64,000 nt of DNA from Caulobacter segnis (GTDB lineage Bacteria; Pseudomonadota; Alphaproteobacteria; Caulobacterales; Caulobacteraceae). The notes beneath the pieces are model-generated. The model saw nothing but the letters and a program-made list of their open reading frames with translations. It was not told where the DNA came from and made no database searches. Below, in pieces: positions 36,997 through 45,603 of this stretch (position 1 is the stretch's first letter; the number at the start of each line of letters is the position of its first letter). The DNA lies in assembly GCF_023935105.1 (NCBI RefSeq), contig NZ_CP096040.1, positions 1,116,001 through 1,180,000 of the forward strand, given 5' to 3'. A program made the translations under genes and the position numbers.

Positions 36997-37006
36997 CGCT
37001 TACCGC

Positions 37007-37732
37007 CTAACGCTTTCCGGCGGGGCGCTGCAGCCAGTGGCGCAGCGCCCCGTTGACCGGGCTGGGCGCCTCCATCGGCGTCATGTGGCCGGTCTTCGGG
37101 ATCACCACGAGGTGGGTGCAGCCGATCGCCCAGGCCATCTCGCGGTGGCCGGCGGCGGGGGTGATCTGGTCGTTCTCGCCGACGATGATCACCAGCGGCA
37201 CGTGCAGGGCCTTCAGCGCCGCCTCGCCATCCTCGCGCTCCAGGCTGTTCTGGCGCAGGAAGACCTCGCGGCCCAGGCGCTGGGTCATCTCGACGATGCG
37301 GGTGGTCAGGTCGAGGTCATCGAGGCGCGAGGCGTCGATGTAGCTCTTCATGATCGCCTGGCCGATCCCTAAGAACGTCCCGCCCTTGGCGGCGGCCTTG
37401 TTCAGCGCCCGACGCTGGGCGGCGCGCTCGGCGGTGTCGACGCGGATCGAGGTGTCCAGCAGGGCCAGGCGCTGGATGCGCTGCGGCGCGATCCGGGCGA
37501 TCTCCTGGGCCACATAGCCGCCCATCGAGAACCCGGCCAGGGCGAAGGTCGGCTCGGCCTTGTCCAGCACGCTCTCCGCCATCTCGCGGATCGTCGCGTA
37601 GGGCGTCAGGTCCGGGACCCAGATGCGGGCGACATCCGACAGATCGCTGATCTGGTCGCGCCACAGCTCGGCGTCGTTGAGCAGGCCGGGCAGCAGGATC
37701 AGCTGGGGGAGGGAAGCGGTAGGGTCGGTCAT
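37007..37732 (-). CDS. Alpha/beta hydrolase
   Basis: A 241-residue alpha/beta hydrolase of the lipase/esterase type. Oxyanion region LILLPGLLNDAELW, nucleophile elbow GFSMGG (Ser near residue 69), acid VGENDQITP and catalytic His in PKTGHMTPMEAP. No signal peptide, so cytoplasmic. Substrate unknown. Only 10 bp separate its stop from the stop of the convergent TonB receptor gene. The start ATG 37732 lies 30 bp after the stop of the cysteine-peptidase-like gene on the same strand. Confidence 0.88.
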   Translation of the reverse strand: MTDPTASLPQLILLPGLLNDAELWRDQISDLSDVARIWVPDLTPYATIREMAESVLDKAEPTFALAGFSMGGYVAQEIARIAPQRIQRLALLDTSIRVDTAERAAQRRALNKAAAKGGTFLGIGQAIMKSYIDASRLDDLDLTTRIVEMTQRLGREVFLRQNSLEREDGEAALKALHVPLVIIVGENDQITPAAGHREMAWAIGCTHLVVIPKTGHMTPMEAPSPVNGALRHWLQRPAGKR

Positions 37733-37762
37733 CGCGGCCTTATAGCCCGACGCGCGGACGGT

Positions 37763-38224
37763 TCAGAAGGGCTCGTCCGTCGTGCGCGCGGCGGCGATGG
37801 CCAGCTCGTGGGCGTGCAGAGGAAGCAGGTCGCGGGCGCGCTGGGTGAACTCCAGCCCGTGGGCGTCGACATAGGCGCGATCGACCTGGCCGCCGGGCTT
37901 GGGGTCGATGATCTTCTCGCCGTCCCAGAACACCGCGTGGCCCGTGCCGGGCAGGGTGGGCGACAGCACGCCAACGATGCCAGGACTGGCCCACAGCATG
38001 TAGATGCCGCTCAGCAGCATGAAGCCCCAGCCGTGCGCCACGCTGCGCAGGATCGAGTGGCTCATGGGGCCCTGGACCGGGAACGCTGGGTCGTGGGCGA
38101 GCGCGGCGGCGACCACATCCTCGTAGGATCGGCCGGTCAGCATCGCCAGGACGCAGATCATGCAGTCGTCGGGCGAGCGTTGGTAGACGGCCGGCTGGCC
38201 GGTGTGGGCGCAGATCAAGGTCAT
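37763..38224 (-). CDS. Papain-like (C39/BtrH-type) cysteine peptidase-like protein
   Basis: A protein of 153 residues (160 if the upstream ATG at 38245 is used). RSPDDCMICVLAMLTGRSYEDV looks like the nucleophile helix of C39-like papain folds, and GHAVFWDGEKIIDP supplies a His and Asp in the right order for a Cys-His-Asp triad. Family assignment is by eye and needs a profile search. It may cleave peptides or be an inactive binding protein. It is downstream of rpoH on the same strand beyond a terminator, and upstream of the alpha/beta hydrolase by 30 bp. Confidence 0.6.
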   Translation of the reverse strand: MTLICAHTGQPAVYQRSPDDCMICVLAMLTGRSYEDVVAAALAHDPAFPVQGPMSHSILRSVAHGWGFMLLSGIYMLWASPGIVGVLSPTLPGTGHAVFWDGEKIIDPKPGGQVDRAYVDAHGLEFTQRARDLLPLHAHELAIAAARTTDEPF

Positions 38225-38260
38225 GGTCCGAGTCTTGTAGATCATCGGACCGGTAACGAA

Positions 38261-38288
38261 AAAGGGGCGCTCCGGAGAGCGCCCCTTT
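38261..38288. terminator. Bidirectional intrinsic terminator after rpoH
   Basis: Stem AAAGGGGCGCTC / GAGCGCCCCTTT with a CGGA loop. On the minus strand TTTTTCG follows, so it is an intrinsic terminator of rpoH, 27 bp after the stop. Confidence 0.85.
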
Positions 38289-38315
38289 CCGTCTCACTGG
38301 TGTGAGCAGTGCTTG

Positions 38316-39203
38316 TTACGCATCCACCATGTTCTTGGCGATGGCCGCCTCGCGCATGGTCTTCTGCAGCTTCTCGAACGCGCGGACCTCGATCTGGCGG
38401 ACGCGTTCGCGGCTGACGCCGTACTGGGCGGCGAGCTCTTCCAGGGTGGTCGGCTCGTCCTTCAGGCGGCGCTCGGTCAGGATGTGACGCTCGCGGTCGG
38501 TCAGTTCGACCATCGCTTCTTCCAGAAGCGACATCCGCAGCGACTTCTCCTCGTTGTCGGCGACCAGGGTCTCTTGCGAAACTTGGTCCTCGTCCGCCAG
38601 CCAGTCCTGCCACTCGCTCTCGCCGTCGGCGCGCAGCGGCGCGTTCAGCGAGGCGTCGGGGCCCGACAGGCGACGGTTCATCGAGATGACCTCGCTGTCC
38701 AGCACGCCCAGCTTGGTGGCGATGGCGCTGACCTGGTCGGGGTGCAAGTCGCCTTCCTGGAAGGCGGCGATCTGGCTCTTGGCCTTGCGCAGGTTGAAGA
38801 ACAGCTTCTTCTGCGCCGCGGTCGTGCCCATCTTCACCAGCGACCACGAGCGCAGGATATATTCCTGGATCGAGGCGCGGATCCACCACATGGCATAGGT
38901 CGCCAGGCGGAAGCCCTTCTCGGGTTCGAACTTCTTGACGGCCTGCATCAGGCCGACATTGCCTTCCGAGATCACCTCGCCGATCGGCAGGCCGTAGCCG
39001 CGATAGCCCATGGCGATCTTGGCGACGAGACGCAGGTGCGAGGTCACCATCTTGTGGGCCGCTTGCGGGTCCTGGTGCTCTTTCCAGCGCTGGGCCAGCA
39101 TGAACTCTTCGTCCTTGCTGAGCATCGGGAACTTGCGGATCTCGGTGAGGTAACGCGACAAGCCGCCGTCCGGCGACATCACCGATAGAGAATTCACGGC
39201 CAT
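38316..39203 (-). CDS. rpoH: RNA polymerase heat-shock sigma factor (sigma-32)
   Basis: A 295-residue sigma-32. The RpoH box QKKLFFNLRK near residue 130 separates it from RpoD and RpoS. Region 2 shows AYATYAMWWIRASIQEYILR-like residues (GFRLATYAMWWIRASIQEY), region 4 has TTLEELAAQYGVSRERVRQI. It directs transcription of chaperones and proteases under heat shock and is normally held down by DnaK and FtsH. The inner ATG (39203, MAVNSLS) was chosen: GGGGAT sits at a normal distance, whereas ATG 39212 is too near. A clear terminator follows. The 200-bp upstream gap probably holds its promoters, which I could not place reliably. Confidence 0.97.
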   Translation of the reverse strand: MAVNSLSVMSPDGGLSRYLTEIRKFPMLSKDEEFMLAQRWKEHQDPQAAHKMVTSHLRLVAKIAMGYRGYGLPIGEVISEGNVGLMQAVKKFEPEKGFRLATYAMWWIRASIQEYILRSWSLVKMGTTAAQKKLFFNLRKAKSQIAAFQEGDLHPDQVSAIATKLGVLDSEVISMNRRLSGPDASLNAPLRADGESEWQDWLADEDQVSQETLVADNEEKSLRMSLLEEAMVELTDRERHILTERRLKDEPTTLEELAAQYGVSRERVRQIEVRAFEKLQKTMREAAIAKNMVDA

Positions 39204-39417
39204 CTTACTCATATCCCCTTGCGTGCGGATCCGCTCGCCGTTCGCGCGCGATCATCCCCCACACGAGGGAATAGATAGTTCACGGAGCGGCGGTTGGAAG
39301 GGTGGTAACGCATTTGTAATGTCCGAGTTCACAGCTGGGATATTGTACGAATGCGGCGTCACTTTGATCCCGCGCGCGGTTAGGCCAATCTTCCCTCGAA
39401 AAAGGGGAGTCGCTCGC

Positions 39418-39780
39418 ATGATCCGTTTCATTCTCCGCGTCCTGATCGCCGCCGCCGGCCTGTGGCTGGCCGCCCGGATCATCCCCGGCGTCACCGCCGA
39501 CGGGTGGAAGACCCTGATCATCGCCGGCTTCCTGCTAGGGATCGTCAACGCCATCGTGCGCCCCGTGGTAACGGTGCTGACCTTCCCGCTGACCATCGTC
39601 ACCCTGGGTCTGTTTCTGCTGGTGGTGAACGCGGCGATGATCGGGCTGGTGGCTTGGTTCCTGGACGGCCTGGCGGTGAACGGCCTGTGGGCGGGGATCC
39701 AGGCGGCCGTGGTGACCGGGATCGTCAGCTGGATCGGCCAGGTGCTGCTGGGCGACGCCCAGAACAAGGCGCGGGAGTAA
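39418..39780 (+). CDS. Small membrane protein, phage holin superfamily IV-like (YvlD type)
   Basis: A 120-residue protein that is almost wholly membrane: four predicted helices at about 5-25, 30-52, 55-80 and 88-112, with GIVNAIVRPVVTVLTFPLTI, the typical signature of the DUF/YvlD four-helix family. Despite the holin family name, members are chromosomal and not linked to lysis. GGGGAG precedes ATG 39418. Divergent from rpoH; followed 15 bp later by repeat A4. Confidence 0.85.
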   Translation: MIRFILRVLIAAAGLWLAARIIPGVTADGWKTLIIAGFLLGIVNAIVRPVVTVLTFPLTIVTLGLFLLVVNAAMIGLVAWFLDGLAVNGLWAGIQAAVVTGIVSWIGQVLLGDAQNKARE

Positions 39781-39795
39781 ACCCCTTCTCCGTTT

Positions 39796-39906
39796 CCCCG
39801 GCGAAAGCCGGGGCCCAGATGAAAGAGCGCTGGAGGGGGGTCTAGGACGTTGCGCCCTTCCAATCAGCCCGTGCGCCCTGAGATCTGGGTCCCGGCTTTC
39901 GCCGGG
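39796..39906. repeat. Family A palindromic intergenic element, copy A4 (inverted)
   Basis: 111 bp; the middle reads AAAGAGCGCTGG, TCTAG, CCAATCA and TGAGATCTGGG, which is A1 in the opposite orientation. Ends slightly changed (GGGTCCCGGCTTTCGCCGGG). It starts 15 bp after the stop of the YvlD-like gene and lies 91 bp before the VOC gene. Confidence 0.88.
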
Positions 39907-39997
39907 AAGACGGATTGGGGCGGGGCGCCCCAACGGCACGCTCGACGCCAGGACGCATCGGCGTAACCTCGGTCTCCGGGAGGAAGCCGAGATCGAG

Positions 39998-40546
39998 ATG
40001 AACATCAACGGCGTCAATCACCTGGCTCTCGTCTGCCGCGACATGGCGCAGACGGTGAAATTCTACACCGAGGTGCTGGAGATGCCCCTCGTGAAGACCG
40101 TGGCCTTGCCGGACGGCGGCCAGCACTTCTTCTTCGACTGCGGCGGCGGGTCGTGCCTGGCCTTCTTCTGGTGGCCCGAGACGCCGCCGGCCGCGCCCGG
40201 GATCGCCTCGGTCAGGGCCTTTCCGGCCGACTCCAAGACCGCCGTCGGCTCGATGAACCACATCGCCTTCACCGTCGACGAGGCCGACCTCGAGGCGTGT
40301 CTGGAGCGCCTTCAGGCCGCCGGCGTCCCGGCCCTGCCGGTGGTGGTCAATCACGACGACAGCGAGATGGGCGTGGCCAGGACCCCGCATCCCGGCGTCT
40401 TCGTCCGCTCGGTCTACTTCACCGATCCGAACGGGATCATGATGGAGCTGGCAGCCTTCACCCGCGACTTCGGGCCCGAGGACGTGCGCCACGAACCGGC
40501 CGGCGCGTCGAAGCCGCTGCCCGAAAAAGAAGGGGTGGTCGCCTGA
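39998..40546 (+). CDS. VOC family protein (glyoxalase/dioxygenase-like)
   Basis: A 182-residue VOC protein. First module INGVNHLALVCRDMAQTVKF gives a His ligand near residue 8; the second has GSMNHIAFTVDEADL with His near 88 and FTDPNGIMMELAAF with Glu near 150, which fits a metal site of the extradiol dioxygenase or glyoxalase kind. Substrate unknown. Its TGA overlaps by one base the ATG of the next gene (TGATG at 40544-40548), so they are translationally coupled and probably work in one pathway. Confidence 0.88.
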   Translation: MNINGVNHLALVCRDMAQTVKFYTEVLEMPLVKTVALPDGGQHFFFDCGGGSCLAFFWWPETPPAAPGIASVRAFPADSKTAVGSMNHIAFTVDEADLEACLERLQAAGVPALPVVVNHDDSEMGVARTPHPGVFVRSVYFTDPNGIMMELAAFTRDFGPEDVRHEPAGASKPLPEKEGVVA

Positions 40547-41181
40547 TGCCGCGGCTGCGCGAGATCCCGCGCGACGAGGTGACCGACAAGGGGACGCTGA
40601 AGCTCTACGACCTGCTGTTCGGCGACCGCGACCCGGTGAGCGCGCCCGGCACGGCGACCGGCACGCGCGGCGACTGGTGGACGGTGTTCGCCGGCAGCCC
40701 CGACGTGCTGCGCCACGCCGCCCAGGGCTTCGCCCTCTATCGTGACCCGGCCCGCAAGATCGATCCGGTGCTGCGCGAGCTGGCCCAGACCCGGGCCGGC
40801 TGGGCGCGGGGCAGTCAGTTCGTGTTCTCCCAGCACTGCAAGTCGCTGCGCGGCCTGGGCGTGGCCGAGGAAAAGATCGCCGCCGTGCCGCACTGGCAGG
40901 TCGCCGACGTGTTCGACGCCCACGAGCGGGCGGTGCTGGCCTATGCCGACGGCCTGGTGCTGGACGGCGGCCGCATCGCCGACGGGGTGTTCGCGGCGCT
41001 GAAGGCCTTCCTGAGCGACGAGCAGATCCTGGAACTGACCTACATCACCTGTCTCTACGAGATGCACGCGGTGATGAGCCGGGCCCTGCGCACCGAGTTC
41101 GACGACCGCGACGAGCCGGTGGTCGAGGTCGCCGCGCCGGAGGATTTCACGGCCCGGGATTTCATGGATACCGGGCGCTAG
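40546..41181 (+). CDS. Carboxymuconolactone decarboxylase-fold protein lacking the Cys pair
   Basis: A 211-residue CMD-fold protein: LREIPRDEVTDKGTLKLYDL at the start, LRELAQTRAGWARGSQFVFS, then FDAHERAVLAYADGLV and FLSDEQILELTYITCLYE. The normal CxxCxxxH active site reads GSQFVFSQHC: the His is kept but both cysteines are replaced (Ser and Val), so thiol redox chemistry is excluded and it is more likely a decarboxylase- or isomerase-like member. It is coupled to the VOC gene. Function unknown. Confidence 0.82.
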   Translation: MPRLREIPRDEVTDKGTLKLYDLLFGDRDPVSAPGTATGTRGDWWTVFAGSPDVLRHAAQGFALYRDPARKIDPVLRELAQTRAGWARGSQFVFSQHCKSLRGLGVAEEKIAAVPHWQVADVFDAHERAVLAYADGLVLDGGRIADGVFAALKAFLSDEQILELTYITCLYEMHAVMSRALRTEFDDRDEPVVEVAAPEDFTARDFMDTGR

Positions 41182-41341
41182 ATCAGCGGTTCTCCCAGAA
41201 GTAGTCAGGTACAGTAAACGGCCTCACAAACACTGTGACGGCGTCGTGAAGTTTTCGCGAAATGCACCGCCGACAGCTGGGCTATTAGCGCCCCGTTAGC
41301 CCAGGAAATGATCCCTCCCGCTCGTGAGTGGAGGCGTATCG

Positions 41342-43165
41342 ATGTTCACCCTGCGGGACACGGTTTCTTCCCTGACGCCCGCGCGTCAGGACGATCTGGG
41401 CAAGGCTCTGTACGAGCGATTCCGCGAGGAGCCCGACACCCTGATCGTGCCCGTGCTGGACGCCGACGACCGTCCGATCGGCATCGTCGAGCGCAACGCC
41501 TTCTTCCTGCGCATGGCCGCCGAGTACGGCCGCGCCCTCTACGCCAACCGTCCGATCTCCAGCCTGATGGACCGCGAACCGCTGGTCGTCGACGCCGACA
41601 CCGAGCTGGCCGAGTTCACCACCGACAGCCTGTCGTACCGCGCGTCCGACCTGCTGCGCGGCTTCATCGTCACCGACAACGAGCGCTATCTGGGCGTCGG
41701 CACGGTGCTGGGGCTCTTGCAGGCGTCGAACGAGACCAACCGCCGGGGCGTGGCCCAGATCGCCCGCCTGGCGCACTACGACCCGCTGACCGACCTGCCC
41801 AACCGGGTGCTGTTCCAGAAGTCGCTGTCCGAGGCCCTGGCCCGCCGGTCGCGCAAGGGCGACCAGCTGGCGGTGCACTTCATCGACCTGGACCGCTTCA
41901 AGACCGTCAACGACACCCTGGGCCACCCGCTGGGCGACGCCCTGCTGCGCGAAGCCGCCGAGCGCCTGCGCCGCTGCGTGCGCGACGGCGACACCGTGGC
42001 TCGCCTGGGCGGCGACGAGTTCGCGGTGGTCCAGACCGGGCTCTCGGACATGGCCGGCGCCACCCGCCTGGCCGGCCGCGTGGTCGAGGCCATGGCCGCG
42101 CCGTTCGAGCTGCAGGGCCACCAGGTGGTGATCGGCGCCAGCGTCGGCGTCGCGGCCGCGCCCTCCGACGGCGAGGACGCCGACGAACTGCTGAAGAAGG
42201 CCGACATGGCGCTCTATCGCGCCAAGGCCGACGGGCGCGGCGCCTTCCATTTCTTCGAGCGGGCCATGGACGAGCAGCTGCAGGCTCGCCGCGCCCTGGA
42301 AATGGATTTGCGCCGGGCGCTGCAGGATGGCGAGTTCGAGCTGTACTACCAGCCGCTCTATCACCTGGGCGACGAGCGGGTGACCGGCTGCGAGGCCCTG
42401 CTGCGCTGGCGCCATCCCGAGCGGGGCATGGTCTCGCCGGCGGACTTCATCCCGCTGGCCGAGGAGATCGGCCTGATCATGCCGCTGGGCGAATGGGTGT
42501 TGCGTCACGCCTGCGCCGAGGCGGCCCGCTGGCCCGAACATGTGCGCCTGGCGGTGAACCTGTCGCCCGCCCAGTTCCGCGACCGGGGCCTGGTGCGCAC
42601 CGTGGTCTCGGCCCTGGCCGCCTCGGCCCTGCCGGCCCAGCGCCTGGAGCTGGAGATCACCGAGTCGGTGCTGCTGCAGGACAGCGTGGCCAATATGAGC
42701 ATGCTGCACGACCTCAAGGCCCTGGGTGTGCGCATCTCGATGGACGACTTCGGCACGGGCTACAGCTCGCTGAGCTATCTGCGCAGCTTTCCGTTCGACA
42801 AGATCAAGATCGACCAGACCTTCGTCCGCGACATCCTCGACGACAGCGACGCCATGGCCATCATCAAGGCCGTGCTGGACCTGGGCGCCTCGATGGGCAT
42901 CGTCACCACGGCCGAGGGCGTCGAGACCCTGGAACAGATGAACGCCCTGCGCGGCCAGGGCTGCGCCGAGATCCAGGGCTACTTCATCAGCCGCCCTGCC
43001 CCGGCGGCCGAGATCGCGCGGCTGCTGGGCGTGGAGCGCGCGGCGACGGACGAGCAGGGCGGCGCCTACGCCACCCGCTTCAGCGCTTCCCCCAGGTCCT
43101 CGACCATTTCGGGCGTCGTCGCCCAGGAGCACATGAAGCGCACCGTGCCGTCCAGGAAGCGGTAG
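41342..43165 (+). CDS. GGDEF-EAL cyclic di-GMP turnover protein
   Basis: A 607-residue c-di-GMP protein. Residues 1-130 look like a CBS-pair sensory part (IVPVLDADDRPIGIVER; GFIVTDNERYLGVGTV). The GGDEF domain has an intact active site at 221-227 (RLGGDEF) and the RxxD inhibitory site R214-D217. The EAL domain has E351-A-L, NLSPAQF, EITES, MDDFGTGYSSLSYL, KIKIDQ and EGVET, so phosphodiesterase activity is expected. The ATG at 41342 follows GGAGG. The last 33 codons lie opposite the 3' end of the threonine aldolase gene (100-bp overlap). Confidence 0.93.
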   Translation: MFTLRDTVSSLTPARQDDLGKALYERFREEPDTLIVPVLDADDRPIGIVERNAFFLRMAAEYGRALYANRPISSLMDREPLVVDADTELAEFTTDSLSYRASDLLRGFIVTDNERYLGVGTVLGLLQASNETNRRGVAQIARLAHYDPLTDLPNRVLFQKSLSEALARRSRKGDQLAVHFIDLDRFKTVNDTLGHPLGDALLREAAERLRRCVRDGDTVARLGGDEFAVVQTGLSDMAGATRLAGRVVEAMAAPFELQGHQVVIGASVGVAAAPSDGEDADELLKKADMALYRAKADGRGAFHFFERAMDEQLQARRALEMDLRRALQDGEFELYYQPLYHLGDERVTGCEALLRWRHPERGMVSPADFIPLAEEIGLIMPLGEWVLRHACAEAARWPEHVRLAVNLSPAQFRDRGLVRTVVSALAASALPAQRLELEITESVLLQDSVANMSMLHDLKALGVRISMDDFGTGYSSLSYLRSFPFDKIKIDQTFVRDILDDSDAMAIIKAVLDLGASMGIVTTAEGVETLEQMNALRGQGCAEIQGYFISRPAPAAEIARLLGVERAATDEQGGAYATRFSASPRSSTISGVVAQEHMKRTVPSRKR

Positions 43166-44085
43166 ACGAACCAGCCCTCGCGGCGCAGGCGCTCCAGGGT
43201 CGGCTCGTCCATCTCGACGAAGATGCCGTTGGCCTCGACCGGGTGCCTGATCGGGAACGGCATCAAGTCGGCCAGTTTCCGGGCCATGGCGTTGGCGTGG
43301 GCCGCACGATCCGCCCAAGGCCCCGTCCCGCCATCCTCGCCCAGCAGGCCCAGCCACGGGGCGGCCAAGAAGCGGCCCTTGCTGACCAGCTGACCGGCGT
43401 GTTTCAGCCGGGCGTCCAGGCGGCGGGCATGGGCGGGATTGAGGAACACAACGGCCTCGGTCGGGGTCGAGCCGGCCTTGGTGCCGCCCATCACCAGGAT
43501 GTCGACGCCCATCTTCGCGACGCTCTTCAGGTCGAAGCCGGCGGCGACGGCGTTGGCCAGCCGCGCGCCGTCCAGATGGACGCCGCAGTCCTTGGCCTTG
43601 GCCGGCGCGACCAGGCTGCGCAGATGGTCTTCCGCATAGACCGTGCCGTATTCGGTGGCGGTGGTCAGCGACAGGGCGGCGGCGGGCTGGTTGTACGAGA
43701 CCTCGGGCCGGGCCAGGGCGGTTTCCAGGCTCGCGAGGTCGATCCGCCCCGAGGCGCCGGCCAGGCCGATCAGCCCCACGCCCTGGCCGAAGAAGCCCGG
43801 AGCGCCCGTCTCGTCGGTGCAGATGTGGGCGTGCTCGTGGGCCAGCACCGCCTCGTGCGGCTGGGCCAGCAGGGTCAGGGCGAAGGCGTTGGCGGCCGTG
43901 CCCGAGGCGGTGAAGCGGACCTCGGCGTCGGCGTCCAGCACGGCGCGGATGCGGTCGGCGGCGGCGCGGCTGACGTGGTCCGTGCCATAGCCCGAAGCGG
44001 TTCCGGCATTGGCGGCGACCAGGGCCTCGATCACCTCGGGCATGGCGCCGGCGACGTTGTCGGACGCGAAATCGTAGCGGGCCAT
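43066..44085 (-). CDS. Low-specificity L-threonine aldolase
   Basis: A 339-residue fold-type I PLP enzyme of the beta-eliminating lyase/threonine aldolase family, splitting L-threonine or beta-hydroxy amino acids into glycine and aldehyde. YDFASDNVAGAMPEVIEAL at the start, ASGTAANAFAL, the PLP Asp in GVHLDGARLANA and the PLP lysine in VMGGTKAGSTPTEAV (near residue 200). ATG 44085 gives the family start; the frame upstream to 44217 would run into repeat D1. Its 3' 100 bases overlap the convergent GGDEF-EAL gene. Confidence 0.9.
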   Translation of the reverse strand: MARYDFASDNVAGAMPEVIEALVAANAGTASGYGTDHVSRAAADRIRAVLDADAEVRFTASGTAANAFALTLLAQPHEAVLAHEHAHICTDETGAPGFFGQGVGLIGLAGASGRIDLASLETALARPEVSYNQPAAALSLTTATEYGTVYAEDHLRSLVAPAKAKDCGVHLDGARLANAVAAGFDLKSVAKMGVDILVMGGTKAGSTPTEAVVFLNPAHARRLDARLKHAGQLVSKGRFLAAPWLGLLGEDGGTGPWADRAAHANAMARKLADLMPFPIRHPVEANGIFVEMDEPTLERLRREGWFVYRFLDGTVRFMCSWATTPEMVEDLGEALKRVA

Positions 44086-44148
44086 GCGGCGAACTCCGGA
44101 AGGACTAGGCGCGGGATGCCATGGCTTCCGAGGCGCGTCTAGAAGCGT

Positions 44149-44265
44149 CCTTCCCCCTTGATGGGGGAAGGGCAGGGATGGGGGGTGAACGACTGAGTTG
44201 GCCGTCGTGCGCGGCATCGACCACCCATCACCCCACCCCTACCCCTCCCCATCAAGGGGAGGGGA
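44149..44265. repeat. Family D palindromic intergenic element, copy D1
   Basis: 117 bp with end hairpins CCTTCCCCCTTGATGGGGGA and CCTCCCCATCAAGGGGAGG. The middle is GATGGGGGGTGAACGACTGAG and CACCCCACCCC. Only one copy seen in this window. The last codons and stop of the epoxide hydrolase gene (44252) lie within it. Confidence 0.7.
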
Positions 44266-45400
44266 GCTCCCGCGCCCAGGCCCGCAGATCCTCCACGAAC
44301 AGCCCCGGCTCCTCCATCGCCGCGAAGTGGCCGCCGCGCGGCTGTTCGGTCCAACGGACGATGTTGTACGCCCGGTCGGCCCAGGAGCGGGGCGGGGGCT
44401 TGTAGATGCTTTCGCCCGGGAAGTTGGCGAAGGCGGTCGGGGTCTCGCAGCGCTGGCCCGGGGCCAGCACCGGCCCGCCTTCCTCCAGCATGGCGCGGTA
44501 GTACCAGGCGCCGGTCGTGAAGCTGCCGGTCATCACGTAGATCATGATGTTGGTCAGAAGCTGGTCGCGACTGAACACCTGCTCGAACGGCTTGGTCGAG
44601 AGATCGGCCCAGTCGTGGAAGCGCTCCAGGATCCAGGCGGCCTGGCCGACGGGGTTGCTGGCGCCGAGCCAGGCCACGGACTGCGGCTTGCTGGCCTGCA
44701 GGCGGAAATAGGCGCCCCACAGGTCCATCTGGGCGCCGAAGCCGGTGATCCAGCTGATTTCTTCCGGCGTGGTCGGCGGACCGGCCGGGCGCAGGCCGAT
44801 CATGTTCAGGTGGATGGCCTTCACGTGCTCGGCGTGGTCCAGGCCCAGCCACGAGGTGACCAGCCCGCCCCAGTCGCCGCCCTGGGCCAGATAGGCCGGA
44901 TAGTCCAGCTCGCGAGTCATCAGCGTGTCGAACAGCCGCGCCGTCGCCCGCTGGCCCAGCGGCCGCTTCGGCTTTCCCGAGAATCCGAAGCCCGGCAGGG
45001 ACGGGATCACCAGGTCGAAGGCGTCGGCCGGATCGCCGCCGTGCCGCGAGGGGAAGGCCAAGGGTTCGATGGCGTCCCAGAATTCGAAGTGGCTGCCCGG
45101 CCAGCCGTGGGTGATCAGCAGGGGCCGCTTGCCGCCCGCCTCGCCGATCACATGGACGAAGTGGATGTCGAGGTCCTCGATGCGGGCCGTGAACTGCGGG
45201 AAACGATTGAGGTTGGCCTGGGCGGCGGCGATGTCGAAGCCGTCGGTCCAGTACGCGGCGAGGTCCTTCAGGAAATCGGCGTCGCAGCCATAGCCCCAGC
45301 CGCCGCCTTCCGGCGCGGGCGGGAAGTCATAGGCGCGAACCTGGGCCAGGACCTTGTCGATCTGCGCGCGGCTCCAGTTCACCTCGAACGGCGTGGGCAT
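44252..45400 (-). CDS. Epoxide hydrolase (EHN-type alpha/beta hydrolase)
   Basis: A 382-residue epoxide hydrolase with the N-terminal EHN cap segment (residues 1-100, PFEVNWSRAQIDKVLAQVRA), oxyanion HGWPGS, and the nucleophilic Asp in AQGGDWGG near residue 178. The catalytic His is in RGGHFAAMEEP. It opens epoxides to diols, as in detoxification or juvenile-hormone-type hydrolases. AAAGGGAGGTCCGCC precedes ATG 45400. The final residues ELPSP and the stop are read from repeat D1, so the natural C terminus may have been replaced by the element. Confidence 0.9.
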   Translation of the reverse strand: MPTPFEVNWSRAQIDKVLAQVRAYDFPPAPEGGGWGYGCDADFLKDLAAYWTDGFDIAAAQANLNRFPQFTARIEDLDIHFVHVIGEAGGKRPLLITHGWPGSHFEFWDAIEPLAFPSRHGGDPADAFDLVIPSLPGFGFSGKPKRPLGQRATARLFDTLMTRELDYPAYLAQGGDWGGLVTSWLGLDHAEHVKAIHLNMIGLRPAGPPTTPEEISWITGFGAQMDLWGAYFRLQASKPQSVAWLGASNPVGQAAWILERFHDWADLSTKPFEQVFSRDQLLTNIMIYVMTGSFTTGAWYYRAMLEEGGPVLAPGQRCETPTAFANFPGESIYKPPPRSWADRAYNIVRWTEQPRGGHFAAMEEPGLFVEDLRAWARELPSP

Positions 45401-45474
45401 GGCGGACCTCCCTTTGTTTTGGGAAAGCGTCCGCTCGTTTACGTCGGGGAGGTCAAGCATCCCCTCACCCGCCT

Positions 45475-45590
45475 CCCCGGCGAAAGCCGGGGCCCAGATT
45501 CATCAGGAGCGGCTTGGGAGGATCCGAGCTAGGCCCCGGCCGCTTGCTGCGCAGCTCTGGGTTCGATCTGGGCCCCGGCTTTCGCCGGGG
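45475..45590. repeat. Family A palindromic intergenic element, copy A5
   Basis: 116 bp: CCCCGGCGAAAGCCGGGG and CCCCGGCTTTCGCCGGGG ends with a variant middle (TCATCAGGAGCGGCTTGGG, GCGCAGCTCTGGG). It ends 13 bp before the EamA transporter stop (45604). Confidence 0.88.
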
Positions 45591-45603
45591 AAGCGGCTGG
45601 GTG

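Noticed and set aside
39418..39780. Holin-like protein as a sign of a prophage
   Set aside because: The YvlD/holin-IV family name is misleading; there are no lysis, capsid, integrase or att sequences, and the neighbours are rpoH and metabolic genes.
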